Positions 41,506 to 50,743 of a DNA stretch of 64,000 nt are shown piece by piece. Each line of letters starts with the position of its first letter. The stretch's first letter is position 1. Made by a program: the position numbers and the translations under genes. Location: assembly GCA_016795465.1 (NCBI GenBank), contig JAEUHK010000107.1, forward strand, positions 1 to 64,000. Reading direction: 5' to 3'. The notes below the pieces were generated by a model, which saw only the letters and a program-made list of their open reading frames with translations, was not told the DNA's origin and made no database searches. This DNA is from Verrucomicrobiaceae bacterium (GTDB taxonomy: Bacteria; Verrucomicrobiota; Verrucomicrobiia; Verrucomicrobiales; Verrucomicrobiaceae).

Positions 41506-44232
41506 CTACCGTGTGACCCGGCAGGTGGGCATATCTTTCTCGAAAGCTTGAGCGGCCTTCGCTGTGACGGCACTGTCGGTGACCATAAGGGAGGTGAGAT
41601 TTTTCAGGACGCTGAGCTTGGCTAGTCCTTTGTCTGTCAGCTTGGTCCTGCTGAGATTGATCGAGACAAGTTGTGGCATGCTGGCGAGGATTGCGGCTGT
41701 CTCGTCGCCCAATGTCGCGAAGCTGGCGTCAAAATTAAGCAGCGATTTGTGGCCTGCTAAAGCGCTCATCGCCTTGTCCGAAAGCGTTGCACCATTCACG
41801 CGCAGTGTGGTGAGTTTCTTCATCGAGCTGATTGCCTGCATGCCCTTTTCAGCAATGCCAGTGGATTGAAAATCCGCCAATGTCAGCGTGTCGATGAACG
41901 GCATTCTCTCCAGGCCGGCACCTGTGAATTGAGGTGCATACTGGATGTGAAGCTCCTGTAGATCCCTGGCTTCGGCAAGATAAGTGAGGACCTCATCGGT
42001 GATCTTGCCCGCACTCTCAAAGTTTACCATCTCCAGACGCTGATTGCCGCTCAGCCAAGTGTAGGCGTTGACTTTCAACCTGCTTTCCGGGATGCGTATC
42101 CAGACACGCCGCAGTTCACGCAGGCCGTTGAAAACCTGAAACTCGTCCTCATTCGGGTCTGGCCTGCCGCTATTGAGATGGTCAATCGTGAGTTCAATGA
42201 GGTCGTGCGGGTCCTCGGGGATGTCTTCGGGCTTGCGGATATCGATCCGGCTGCCCTCACGGACGGCGACCGCGAATCCACCATGAGTGACGAGATACTC
42301 GGCGGCACGCCGCCAGGTGTTGCTATCGCCTGCGGGTGGCGCAGGTGCTTTGATTGCGGCTGGGCTTGGAATGACGGCCGTCGTGGCTGCGATGCTGGAG
42401 CCCGAACCGGGCTTTTGCCGGGACAGATCATCGCGCCATGCTTGGGCTGCCTGTGCTTGGGGAATCTGGCCTGCCTTGGTGAGAGCTGTGATATGTTCGT
42501 CAAGAGACTTCAAATAGATGTCGTAGAGAGGTGTGGCCTTTTCATCACGGTTGGTGATGAGTTTGGCGAGAGCACTGCGATAAGTTTGACGGAGGTTTTT
42601 CAGGGATTCCGGCGTGTCGGCATCATCTTGATCGGGCATGCCTCGCTTTTGCTCCATGCGAGCCTTTTCAGCATCGAGAGCGGTGACTTCGCGAAGGCTG
42701 CCTTTAGCCTGTGCTGCAGCGCGGACTCTTGGGATGCCATTGGCGAGATAGCTGGCGTCCAGTTTTGCCAAACCATCGCGGTAGGGGACAAGTGCATCGG
42801 CTTCAAGCCGGGCCTTGAAGCTCTTGTCCAGTCTGGCGATGAGGGGATCAGGGTGGGCTTCAGGCACAGGAACTGCGACCGATGGCTCCATGGGGCGGGC
42901 GGGACTGCTGGTTGTAGGAGTTGATGCAACTGGAGGTGGTGGCTTGGGCACAGTTGCTGATGGTGTTGGTGGCGCGATGGCTTCGGCTTGCGGCGGCGCT
43001 GGCATCGTGGCCAATGGCGCAGCAGGCATCGGAGGCTCCGCTGCTGTGTTTGGCATGGGGACCGGTGTGGATGGCACCGCAGGCTCCGAGGATGGCAGAG
43101 GCTGCACCGCGGAAACGTCTGCCGTCGGTGCCGACGCGACGGTTGTCGGCTGCTTATTGCTCATCATCCACCACAACCCCGCAGCGAGGACAAATGCGGC
43201 TGCGAGCCCGAGAATGGGTGCGTTGCTCGATTTTGCTTTTGCTGGAGGCGGTGACGGGCTTTTGGCGGCAGGCCTTTCAACCGGCGGTGATGCGGACTGG
43301 GCTGCTTCGGCCTCCTTTTGGGCTCGCGTGGCTTTTGCCGCCGCTTCCGCTGCTGCCTGCTGCTGCGCGATGATGACGGAACGCGGTAGCGCGAGGATCG
43401 TGTCGAGTTCTTGACGGATCTCCGCGGCGCTTTGAAAGCGTGCCTCGCGGTCCGTTTGCATTGCCTTGGCAATGATCGCGTCAAAGCGCGGATCGCTGCC
43501 CACCTTTTGCGCGGGCATCGACCACATGCCGCGCGGGATTTCGCCCGTGAGCATATTGTAAAGCATCACGCCGATGGCGTAGAGGTCTGCGCGGCCATCC
43601 AGCGGCACGCCTGGGATGAGCGCCTCCGGAGCCACGAAGTCGGGCGTGCCCATGGCCATGTTTGTCTTCGTGAGGCCGTTTTGATTCGGGTCACTCTGCT
43701 TTGCCAGGCCGAAGTCCGCAACCTTCACCGCCCCCTCCAGGTTGATCAAAATGTTCGCCGGCTTGATGTCACGGTGGATCACGCCGCGATGGTGCGCATA
43801 GGCGAGTGCATCGCAAACGTGGGCGGTGATGCTCAGGGCATATTCCTCCGGCAGGCGGCCTTGGCTCAGGATCATCTGAGCCACGTCCGTGCCGTCGATG
43901 AACTCCATGACGATGTAAAGCAGGCCGGTCTGCGTCTCGCCGAAGTCGAACACGTTCACGATGCTCGGGTGGCTCATTTTCGCCATGGTGCGGGCCTCGT
44001 TTTTGAAGCGCTCGGCGAATTGCGCGTCCGCATCATCAATGAGATCACCCGGCAGCACCTTGATGGCCACAGCGCGGTCGAGTGAAGTCTGCACGGCCTT
44101 GTAAACCGCCCCCATGCCACCACGGCCGAGCAGTTTCTCAAAACGATACTGCGGCAGCATGGCCTGCATGTCTTCGAGAGACGGCGGTTGCCAGCCAGAG
44201 GAGGGTTTGGAGCCTTGGGAGGTGGTGCTCAT
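41506..44232 (-). CDS. transmembrane Ser/Thr protein kinase with C-terminal leucine-rich repeats
   Basis: A 908-aa protein. The kinase domain (about 30-285) has LLGRGGMGAVYKA, AIKVLP, GVIHRDIKPANIL, VADFGLAK and TPDFVAPEA. After an Ala-rich helix and Pro/Lys-rich linker a single transmembrane helix (about 340-362, LGLAAAFVLAAGLWWMM) divides it. The extracytoplasmic part has a long Pro/Ala stretch, then helices, and from about 700 leucine-rich repeats (LTTLRVNGATLSDKAMSAL, LVSINLSRTKLTDKGLAKL). The LRR part could read protein or carbohydrate ligands. This layout is common in PVC bacteria. Regulation and targets unknown. Confidence 0.9.
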   Translation of the reverse strand: MSTTSQGSKPSSGWQPPSLEDMQAMLPQYRFEKLLGRGGMGAVYKAVQTSLDRAVAIKVLPGDLIDDADAQFAERFKNEARTMAKMSHPSIVNVFDFGETQTGLLYIVMEFIDGTDVAQMILSQGRLPEEYALSITAHVCDALAYAHHRGVIHRDIKPANILINLEGAVKVADFGLAKQSDPNQNGLTKTNMAMGTPDFVAPEALIPGVPLDGRADLYAIGVMLYNMLTGEIPRGMWSMPAQKVGSDPRFDAIIAKAMQTDREARFQSAAEIRQELDTILALPRSVIIAQQQAAAEAAAKATRAQKEAEAAQSASPPVERPAAKSPSPPPAKAKSSNAPILGLAAAFVLAAGLWWMMSNKQPTTVASAPTADVSAVQPLPSSEPAVPSTPVPMPNTAAEPPMPAAPLATMPAPPQAEAIAPPTPSATVPKPPPPVASTPTTSSPARPMEPSVAVPVPEAHPDPLIARLDKSFKARLEADALVPYRDGLAKLDASYLANGIPRVRAAAQAKGSLREVTALDAEKARMEQKRGMPDQDDADTPESLKNLRQTYRSALAKLITNRDEKATPLYDIYLKSLDEHITALTKAGQIPQAQAAQAWRDDLSRQKPGSGSSIAATTAVIPSPAAIKAPAPPAGDSNTWRRAAEYLVTHGGFAVAVREGSRIDIRKPEDIPEDPHDLIELTIDHLNSGRPDPNEDEFQVFNGLRELRRVWIRIPESRLKVNAYTWLSGNQRLEMVNFESAGKITDEVLTYLAEARDLQELHIQYAPQFTGAGLERMPFIDTLTLADFQSTGIAEKGMQAISSMKKLTTLRVNGATLSDKAMSALAGHKSLLNFDASFATLGDETAAILASMPQLVSINLSRTKLTDKGLAKLSVLKNLTSLMVTDSAVTAKAAQAFEKDMPTCRVTR

Positions 44233-44332
44233 GACGCGTCAGGAGTCAGGCTAGCGCAAGTCCGGGACCGCTGGCGATGATTTTTTCCGTGCCAGCGGGC
44301 CTTCATGGGGCATGCTCAGAGGGCAATGCCCC

Positions 44333-45082
44333 ATGACGAATGATTCCATCAATCCCTACGCCCCGCCGTTGTCCGCCACTTTGAGTTCCGGGCTGCAGCT
44401 TCCCGGTAATGGTGAGATCATGAGCCGGGCCTGGGAGCTTTATCGCCAGCATTTCGGTGTCATCGTCGTCACGCTCTGCTCGATCTGGGGGCCTTGCGAG
44501 GTGCTGAGCAGCTACATGGATGCCTTCGTATTCAGTGAGGATGACTTTCGCAGTTCGTTCAAGTTCGTCCAGTTCCTGGAGAACTTCTTTGGCATCATCG
44601 CCACGGCAGGTGTCATCCATGTGGCGTTGCACGATGGGGCAGGCGGTGTGGCCGCCGCGCTTGGCTGCGGCATCAGGCGCTGGCCGAGCCTGTGGTGGGC
44701 ACGATTCGTCTCCACGCTGTTATGCGTGCTTTCCTTCCTTTTGCTGGTGGTGCCCTTCTTCTATCTTTATCCCCGCTTGGTGCTCGTCGAGAGCGCTCTG
44801 GTGAGCGAAGGCCTCACCGGCATGAAGGCCATCAGGCGCAGCGAGCAACTGGTGCGCGGCCATTACTGGCAGGTGGTGCGGCTGCTACTCTGGCTCGGCC
44901 TTTTCCTGGCGATCCCGGTCGTTCTGGTGATCGGTCTGTCAACCTTTGAAGTGCTGCCTGATCATTGGCTGCTCGATGCCGTCACCAGCGTGATCGTGGA
45001 TGTGGCCACCGGGTATGGCACCGTATGCTTTTTTTGCCTCTATCAGGCTCTAGCCCGGTTGGAGGCCTCGCAGACGGTCTAA
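44333..45082 (+). CDS. integral membrane protein, unknown function
   Basis: A 249-aa protein starting at the ATG at 44333 (MTNDSINPYAPP), with GAGGG upstream. The N-terminal NPYAPP motif is frequent in small PVC membrane proteins. About five or six hydrophobic helices follow (YRQHFGVIVVTLCSIWG, FFGIIATAGVIHVALH, FVSTLLCVLSFLLLVVPFFYL, LLLWLGLFLAIPVVLVIGL, VIVDVATGYGTVCFFCLY). The pattern resembles generic DUF-type membrane proteins with a glycerophosphodiesterase-membrane-like fold. No catalytic motif. murI starts about 50 bp downstream. Confidence 0.6.
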   Translation: MTNDSINPYAPPLSATLSSGLQLPGNGEIMSRAWELYRQHFGVIVVTLCSIWGPCEVLSSYMDAFVFSEDDFRSSFKFVQFLENFFGIIATAGVIHVALHDGAGGVAAALGCGIRRWPSLWWARFVSTLLCVLSFLLLVVPFFYLYPRLVLVESALVSEGLTGMKAIRRSEQLVRGHYWQVVRLLLWLGLFLAIPVVLVIGLSTFEVLPDHWLLDAVTSVIVDVATGYGTVCFFCLYQALARLEASQTV

Positions 45083-45132
45083 GTTCGATTTCGTCATTGA
45101 TTCATCATTCGTCCTTCATCATTCGTCATTTC

Positions 45133-45945
45133 ATGAGCTCCCCCGTCACTGCCAGCAGCCCCCTCGGTGTCTTCGACTCTGGCGTGGGGGGATTGACGGT
45201 CGTGCGGGCGCTGCGGGATCTGCTGCCGAACGAGTCCATTGTCTATCTCGGTGACACCGCGCGTGTGCCGTATGGGTCGAAGTCGCCGGACACGATCCGG
45301 CGCTTCTCGATGGAGGATACGCAATTCCTCGTCTCGCATGGCGTGAAGGCCGTCGTGGTGGCGTGCAACACGGCCACGGCGCATGCGCTGCCGGTTTTGC
45401 AGGCCACTTTTCGCGTGCCGGTCATCGGCGTGCTCGGGCCTGGCGTGGAAGCGACGCTTTCGGAGCCGTCGTGCGAACGTGTGGGCATCATCGGCACGGC
45501 GGGGACGATTCGGAGTCATGCGTATCAGCATGAGATCGCGATGCGACGGCCAGACGTGATGATCGAAGCCAAGGCCACGCCACTGCTGGTGCCGTTTGTG
45601 GAGGAAGGCTGGACGGATCATCCGGCGCTCAAATCCGTGCTGCGGGAGTATTTGAAGCCGATGCTCGACAAGGGCATCGACACGCTCGTGCTCGGCTGCA
45701 CGCACTACCCGCTGCTCGTGCCAATCTTGAAACGCATGCTGGGACAGAAAGTGCGGCTCGTTGACTCCGCCAGCACTTGTGCGGCGCATGTGAAGGCAAA
45801 GCTGGAACAGGACAACCTCCTGCGGACGGCCAAGACGAAGCCCACGCTCGAGATTTACCTCACCGACCATTCCGAGCAGGCCGAGAACCTCGCCAAGCGC
45901 TTCCTCGGCACTGACTTCGGCAAAGTGAAGAAAGCGACGCTGTGA
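45133..45945 (+). CDS. murI: glutamate racemase MurI
   Basis: A 270-aa cofactor-independent racemase making D-glutamate for peptidoglycan. GVFDSGVGGLTVVRALRDLLP, YLGDTARVPYGSKS, VVVACNTATAHAL (first catalytic Cys) and VLGCTHYPLLVPIL (second catalytic Cys) are diagnostic. Start at the ATG at 45133 (MSSPVTASSPLG). Normal length. It precedes a Kelch protein by 9 bp. Confidence 0.97.
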   Translation: MSSPVTASSPLGVFDSGVGGLTVVRALRDLLPNESIVYLGDTARVPYGSKSPDTIRRFSMEDTQFLVSHGVKAVVVACNTATAHALPVLQATFRVPVIGVLGPGVEATLSEPSCERVGIIGTAGTIRSHAYQHEIAMRRPDVMIEAKATPLLVPFVEEGWTDHPALKSVLREYLKPMLDKGIDTLVLGCTHYPLLVPILKRMLGQKVRLVDSASTCAAHVKAKLEQDNLLRTAKTKPTLEIYLTDHSEQAENLAKRFLGTDFGKVKKATL

Positions 45946-45954
45946 CCTCTTGCC

Positions 45955-46932
45955 ATGAAACTTGCCTCTCTCGTCCTCATCGCGGCCATGGCCTGGACGC
46001 GTCTGCCTGACATTCCAAATGCGCGTGGCTTCGCAGGGGCTTTTGCCGGTGTGCAGGATGGGAAGCTGATCGTCGCTGGTGGCACGCATTTCATCGACAA
46101 GATGCCTTGGGAAGGCGGGACCAAGGTTTGGTATGACACAGTGTTTGCCTTTGATGGCGAGTGGAAGCCCGCGGGCAAGCTGCCGAAGCCGAATGGCTAC
46201 GGCGTGAGTGTCACGACAGGGCAGGGGATGCTCATCGCAGGCGGCGGGAATGCCACGGAGCACTTTCGCGAGGTCTTCTGGCTGCAAAAAGACGCGAAGC
46301 TGCCACCGCTGCCCAAGCCCTGCGCCTTCATGAGCGGCTGTGTGCTGGATGATGTGATCTACATCGCTGGAGGCATCGAGACACCGACGGCGACGAGTAC
46401 TCTGAACACCTTTTGGTCGCTCGATTTGAAGAAGCCGGACGCGGGCTGGCGGGTGCTTGCGCCCTGTCCTGGAGGCGGGCGCATCTTGAGCTGCATGGCG
46501 GCGGCGGAAGGTCGCGTGTTGTTGTTCAGCGGCGCGGCGTTGAAAGTGGGCGTGGATGGCAAAGCAGAGCGTCTGTGGTTGAAGGACGCATGGAGCTATT
46601 CGGAGGCCTCAGGCTGGCAAAAGCAGCCGGACATGCCTCGCGTGGCCGTGGCGGCCCCCGGGCCGGCTCCGGTGGTGGATGGCAAGATCCTCATTATCGG
46701 CGGAGATGATGGTCAGAACGTGAACTTTGAGCCCAAATCGGCTCATCCGGGCTTTCCGAGAGATGTGCTCGCTTTCGATGTGAAATCGCAGACGTGGTCC
46801 AAGGCTGGCGAGGTGCCATTTTCACTCGTAACGACGAACGCGGTGCTTTGGAACAACCGAATCGTCATCCCCGGCGGCGAGGCGCGGCCCGGTGTGCGGT
46901 CACCACAGGTTTGGTCATTGCCTGTGCCATGA
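45955..46932 (+). CDS. Kelch-repeat beta-propeller protein, NanM/galactose-oxidase-like
   Basis: A 325-aa secreted protein; the N-terminus is MKLASLVLIAAMAWTRLPDIPNARGFAG, a weak signal sequence directly leading to the first blade. Kelch-type blades repeat: KLIVAGGTHF, GMLIAGGGNATEHF, VIYIAGGIETPT, RVLLFSGAALK, KILIIGGDDGQN and RIVIPGGEARPG. Double-Gly with Trp at the end of blades fits sialic-acid mutarotase NanM and related Kelch proteins. NanM itself equilibrates N-acetylneuraminate anomers; sialic-acid genes are not seen nearby, so this is an analogy. The stop overlaps a possible ATGA start of the dipeptidase gene. Confidence 0.8.
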   Translation: MKLASLVLIAAMAWTRLPDIPNARGFAGAFAGVQDGKLIVAGGTHFIDKMPWEGGTKVWYDTVFAFDGEWKPAGKLPKPNGYGVSVTTGQGMLIAGGGNATEHFREVFWLQKDAKLPPLPKPCAFMSGCVLDDVIYIAGGIETPTATSTLNTFWSLDLKKPDAGWRVLAPCPGGGRILSCMAAAEGRVLLFSGAALKVGVDGKAERLWLKDAWSYSEASGWQKQPDMPRVAVAAPGPAPVVDGKILIIGGDDGQNVNFEPKSAHPGFPRDVLAFDVKSQTWSKAGEVPFSLVTTNAVLWNNRIVIPGGEARPGVRSPQVWSLPVP

Positions 46933-46964
46933 AGGGACGACGCGGTTTGGGGCGTAAGACTTCC

Positions 46965-48272
46965 ATGTCTCTCTCCCGTCGTTCGTTGATCCAAGCCGTT
47001 CCTGCCGCCTTTGCGGCGTCGTTTCACATTCAGGCACGCTCGCAGGAGGTGAAACAGATCTGGCGCACAGGGAATCCGGCCATCGACAAGCCGCGTGAGA
47101 TTGCTGTGAACCTGCTGAAGCCCACGCAGGCGCAGCTTGAGCATGCGTGGGAGCTGCATTTTGGATCGGTGGTGTTTGAGAGCTATGGCTTCGCTCCGCG
47201 CTGCGCCATTGACGCGGAGGCGATGAATGCGGCGATCCAGGCGGGGGCCTCCGCGGCGGAGATCAGCGACTTGCGCGAGTCGATGAGCATGAACCGCAAC
47301 GCGACGAGCGAGCGTGAGCGGAAGGAATTCCTCGATGCCTTCCATGCCGCGGGTGTGACCTGCATCTTCCAAAACACCGGCGAGGAGGGCAGTGATCCGA
47401 TGCGCCTCATCAAACGGCTCGCGCATTTCACCAAGGCCACCGATGGGCTGAAGCCTTCGCTTTCGAAGGTGACCACGGCGGATGAGATCGAGGCGCTGAA
47501 GAAAGCCGGAAACGTGGGCCTGTGCTTCACGACGAACGGAGTGCCGCTGATGCAGGACTGGGAAAGTGTGCGGGATGAGCTGCGCTTCATCCGCATCTTT
47601 CACGAGCTGGGCACGCGCATGATGCATGTGACTTACAATCGCCGCAATCCGCTCGGCGACGGGGCAGGGGAGCCGCATGACGGCGGCCTAAGCGACTTCG
47701 GCAAGGCGGCGATCGCCGAGATGAACAAGATCGGCGTCATCGCCGATGTGGCGCACAGTGGCTGGAAGACGGCCTTTGATGCCGCGAAGGCTTCGTCGAA
47801 GCCGATGGTGGCCAGTCACACGACTTGCTGCGGCGTTTATGAGCACTTCCGTGGTAAGCCGGATGACACCATCAAGGCCATCTGCGACACCGGCGGCCTC
47901 GTCGGCATCTGCTGCATCCCGCGTTTTCTGGGTGGCAAAGGTGACATCACCGCGCTGCTCGATCATCTCGACCATCTCATCAAGAAATTCGGCCCGCAGC
48001 ATGCCGCCATCGGTTGCGATGTGGCCTACACGAGCCGTTTCGACAAAGAAGAGCGTGCGAAGCTCATGAAGGCACCCGGCGGCCCGGCAGATCGCTGGGA
48101 GCATCTGTGGCCGAAAGACGACTACAAGACGACGATCGAGGCCGAGCAGAGTGTCGCGTGGTCCAACTGGCCGCTTTTCACGCTCGGCATGGTCATGCGT
48201 GGTCACAGTGATGACGTGATCCGCCAGATCATCGGCGGAAACATGCTGCGTGTGCTGCGGGCGAATGCGTGA
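46965..48272 (+). CDS. M19-family dipeptidase-like protein, Tat-exported
   Basis: A 435-aa protein. I use the ATG at 46965 (MSLSRRSLIQAVPAAFAASF), which gives a twin-arginine-type signal; an ATG at 46929 overlapping the Kelch stop (ATGA) is an alternative. The C-terminal 300 residues match membrane dipeptidase (M19): LMQDWESVRDELRFIRIFHELGTRMMHVTYNRRN, IGVIADVAHSGW, PMVASHTTC, HAAIGCDVAYTSR. The N-terminal HxD zinc pair of classical members is absent: the region reads SYGFAPRCAID. Zinc site and activity may therefore differ. Confidence 0.8.
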   Translation: MSLSRRSLIQAVPAAFAASFHIQARSQEVKQIWRTGNPAIDKPREIAVNLLKPTQAQLEHAWELHFGSVVFESYGFAPRCAIDAEAMNAAIQAGASAAEISDLRESMSMNRNATSERERKEFLDAFHAAGVTCIFQNTGEEGSDPMRLIKRLAHFTKATDGLKPSLSKVTTADEIEALKKAGNVGLCFTTNGVPLMQDWESVRDELRFIRIFHELGTRMMHVTYNRRNPLGDGAGEPHDGGLSDFGKAAIAEMNKIGVIADVAHSGWKTAFDAAKASSKPMVASHTTCCGVYEHFRGKPDDTIKAICDTGGLVGICCIPRFLGGKGDITALLDHLDHLIKKFGPQHAAIGCDVAYTSRFDKEERAKLMKAPGGPADRWEHLWPKDDYKTTIEAEQSVAWSNWPLFTLGMVMRGHSDDVIRQIIGGNMLRVLRANA

Positions 48273-48275
48273 GGC

Positions 48276-48692
48276 TTATTGGCCTTCGGGGCCAATGTCG
48301 GCCTTCAGCGTGCCTTCGGGGCCTTCGGGCCAGTAAGCACCATCCTCGATCCATTCGCGCAGTTCGCCGATCTGGTCCTCGGTGAGGCTGATGTCCTTGC
48401 GCGGCATCATTTTGGGGTGGGTGCCGCCACGTTGCACGGCGCTGATGAGCAGGCTGCAATCGGGATCCTCGGCCATGATGTACTGGCGGCCGCTGGCACT
48501 GCGTTTGAAGGCGGTGGCTTTGCTAGTGAGATTGAGAGCAGGCGGGGGCAGGGCACCATTGTGGCAGCGCAGGCAATGCTGCTGCAGGATGGGCTTCACC
48601 TCGGTGAGGAAATAGTGCTCCTGTTCGGAATCGTTGCCGGGCAGCAAGGCGCAGGCGGGGAGAAGAAGGAGAAGAGGAAGGATTCGGCGCAT
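48276..48692 (-). CDS. small Planctomycete-type cytochrome c lipoprotein (PSCyt1-like)
   Basis: A 138-aa protein starting at the ATG at 48692 (MRRILPLLLLLPACA). LLPAC is a lipobox, so the mature protein is likely lipid-anchored. YFLTEVKPILQQHCLRCHNGALP contains CLRCH, then PALNLTSKATAF, DPDCSLLISAVQRGG and a final LTEDQIGELREWIEDGAYWPEG helix. It is a second stand-alone PSCyt1-like unit, after 13925-14341. It converges with the dipeptidase gene. Confidence 0.83.
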   Translation of the reverse strand: MRRILPLLLLLPACALLPGNDSEQEHYFLTEVKPILQQHCLRCHNGALPPPALNLTSKATAFKRSASGRQYIMAEDPDCSLLISAVQRGGTHPKMMPRKDISLTEDQIGELREWIEDGAYWPEGPEGTLKADIGPEGQ

Positions 48693-48822
48693 GATGCCAA
48701 GCATAACGGTGGTGGTCGGGTTGGCTATGCGACCTTTGCGCAAATTTAGACCGGCCTTCATTTTTGGCTGCCACCCAGTCGCGGGCTTGACGATGGAGGT
48801 GGGAACGGGTGAGAGTTCCGAT

Positions 48823-49455
48823 ATGACACACCGCCCCAAGAAGCGCTCCAATGGTCACTGCCGCATCGTTTTGACGGGCGGTCCCGGCGGAGGCAAGACG
48901 ACGGCCGCCGATTTGTTTCGTCGCGAAATGGGTGATCGTGTGGCGATGGTGCCGGAGGCGGCCACGATGGTCTTCAGCGGCGGTTTTCCCCGCTCGACGC
49001 TGCCGCACGCGGTGTATGCGGCGCAGCGGGCCATCTACGCGGTGCAGCGAAACCTCGAGGAGGTGCAGGCTGCGCTTTTCCCGGACCGTGTGCTGCTGTG
49101 TGATCGTGGCACGGTGGATGGCGCGGCCTACTGGCCGGGCGAGCCGCATCACTTCTTCGATGAGATCGAGAGCACGCTGGAACGTGAACTGGCCCGCTAT
49201 GATGCGGTCATCTTCTTTGAAAGCGCCGCGGTGGGCGGCATGGGCATCGAGGGCGGGAATCCCATCCGCAACGAGTCCCAGGAGCTGGCAGTGAAGCTGG
49301 ATCACAAGCTACGCACGCTGTGGTCGAAGCATCCCCGCTTCATGCTCGTGCCGCACAATCCGTCCTTCTTCAAAAAGATCTCGTTCGGCCTGGCGGTGCT
49401 CGACGGCCTGGTGAGCGACCTTGGCTGCAAAAAGCATCCGCGAAAGAAGCGTTGA
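48823..49455 (+). CDS. AAA-type ATP-binding protein (AAA_28/NadR-like kinase-like)
   Basis: A 210-aa protein starting at the ATG at 48823 (MTHRPKKRSNGH). The P-loop is LTGGPGGGKTTAAD, and LLCDRGTVDGAAYWPG gives the DRG motif seen in AAA_28 and nucleoside-kinase-like proteins. FPRSTLPHAVYAAQRAIYAVQ and KLDHKLRTLWSKHPRFMLVPH are typical of small AAA_28 ATPases of unknown role. Cytoplasmic. Its stop is 34 bp before cinA. Confidence 0.8.
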   Translation: MTHRPKKRSNGHCRIVLTGGPGGGKTTAADLFRREMGDRVAMVPEAATMVFSGGFPRSTLPHAVYAAQRAIYAVQRNLEEVQAALFPDRVLLCDRGTVDGAAYWPGEPHHFFDEIESTLERELARYDAVIFFESAAVGGMGIEGGNPIRNESQELAVKLDHKLRTLWSKHPRFMLVPHNPSFFKKISFGLAVLDGLVSDLGCKKHPRKKR

Positions 49456-49489
49456 AGGCGCTGCCATCGTGCGCTTACGAGGCGGCCGC

Positions 49490-50743
49490 ATGAGAGTCGA
49501 ACTCGTCAACACAGGCACAGAACTCCTCCTCGGGGACACGGTGAACACCAACGCGGCGTGGATCGGCCAGCGGCTGGCTGCTCTGGGCATCCAGGTGACA
49601 CGGCAGACGATTGTTCCCGATGGTGCGGTGATCCGCGTGGCCATCGCGGAAGCGGCGCAGCGTTCTGATGTGGTGCTGGTTTCCGGCGGGCTGGGGCCTA
49701 CGAATGATGACCTGACCCGCGAATCGACCGCGGAGCTGCTCAGCCTGCCGATGGAGCTCAACGAAGGCGTGATGGAGCACCTCACGGCCTACTTTGCGAA
49801 GCGAAACAAGATCGTGAACGACGCTACCAAGCGTCAGGCGATGGTGCCGAAAGGCGCGAGTGTGATGCCGAACCCGTTTGGCACGGCGCCAGGGCTGTAT
49901 TTCCCCGCTTCGCTCGGCGAACCGCTGGGCTGGAATGCGCACATTTTCCTTCTCCCTGGCCCACCGCGAGAGTTGAAGCCGATGATTGAGAACGAGGTGG
50001 AGCCCCGCCTGCGCGAGTGGCTGCCGGATGGCGCATCGCGTCGCGTGCTCTATTTAAAGGTCACTGGCATTGGCGAGTCCGACATCGTCGAGGCCGTCGA
50101 GAAGCAATTGGAGGCCGTGCCGGGCCTCGACCTCGGCTACTGCATCCGGAAAGGCGATGTCGATGTGCGCCTTGCGGGCTCTCAGTCGGCCGTGGACGCG
50201 GCAGCGGACATCGTGCGTGGTGCCTTTGGCGATTGCATCGTGTCAGAGGACCGCCGGATCATCGAAGAAGTGATCGTGCAGCTTTTGACGGATCGCGGCG
50301 AGTGGATGGCGACAGCGGAATCCTGCACCGGCGGGACTATTGCCAGCCGGATCACGGATGTGAGCGGCTCCTCGCGGGTGTTTGGCCACGGCTGGGTGAC
50401 TTACGCGAACGAGGCGAAGCAGCAGCACCTCGGCGTGCCGGCGGAGCTTTTCGAAAAACACGGCGCGGTGAGCGAGGAAGTGGCCCGTGCCATGGCCGAG
50501 GGAGCTCTCCGGGCCAGCGGGGCGGATCACGCCTTGTCCGTGACCGGCATCGCTGGGCCGACGGGCGGCACGCCGGACAAGCCGGTGGGCACCGTGTGGA
50601 TCGGTCTGGCCTCGAAAGCGGGCGAAACCTGGGCGGTGAAGCGTTTTTACCCCGGCATGCGGGATCGGTTCAAACTGCTCACCTCGCAGGCGGCGCTCGA
50701 TTTGCTCCGTCGTCGACTCTGCGGTCTCACGCCGAGGTCATGA
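49490..50743 (+). CDS. cinA: CinA-family protein (ADP-ribose pyrophosphatase / NMN amidohydrolase domains)
   Basis: A 417-aa protein starting at the ATG at 49490 (MRVELVNTGTELLLGDTVNTNA). The N-terminal MoaB/MogA-like COG1058 domain has VSGGLGPTNDDLTRE and FLLPGPPRELKPM. The C-terminal CinA domain has MATAESCTGGTIASRITDVSGSS and SVTGIAGPTGGTPDKPVGTVWIGL, with the amidohydrolase signature. This deamidates NMN in pyridine-nucleotide salvage. Typical two-domain length. Confidence 0.95.
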   Translation: MRVELVNTGTELLLGDTVNTNAAWIGQRLAALGIQVTRQTIVPDGAVIRVAIAEAAQRSDVVLVSGGLGPTNDDLTRESTAELLSLPMELNEGVMEHLTAYFAKRNKIVNDATKRQAMVPKGASVMPNPFGTAPGLYFPASLGEPLGWNAHIFLLPGPPRELKPMIENEVEPRLREWLPDGASRRVLYLKVTGIGESDIVEAVEKQLEAVPGLDLGYCIRKGDVDVRLAGSQSAVDAAADIVRGAFGDCIVSEDRRIIEEVIVQLLTDRGEWMATAESCTGGTIASRITDVSGSSRVFGHGWVTYANEAKQQHLGVPAELFEKHGAVSEEVARAMAEGALRASGADHALSVTGIAGPTGGTPDKPVGTVWIGLASKAGETWAVKRFYPGMRDRFKLLTSQAALDLLRRRLCGLTPRS

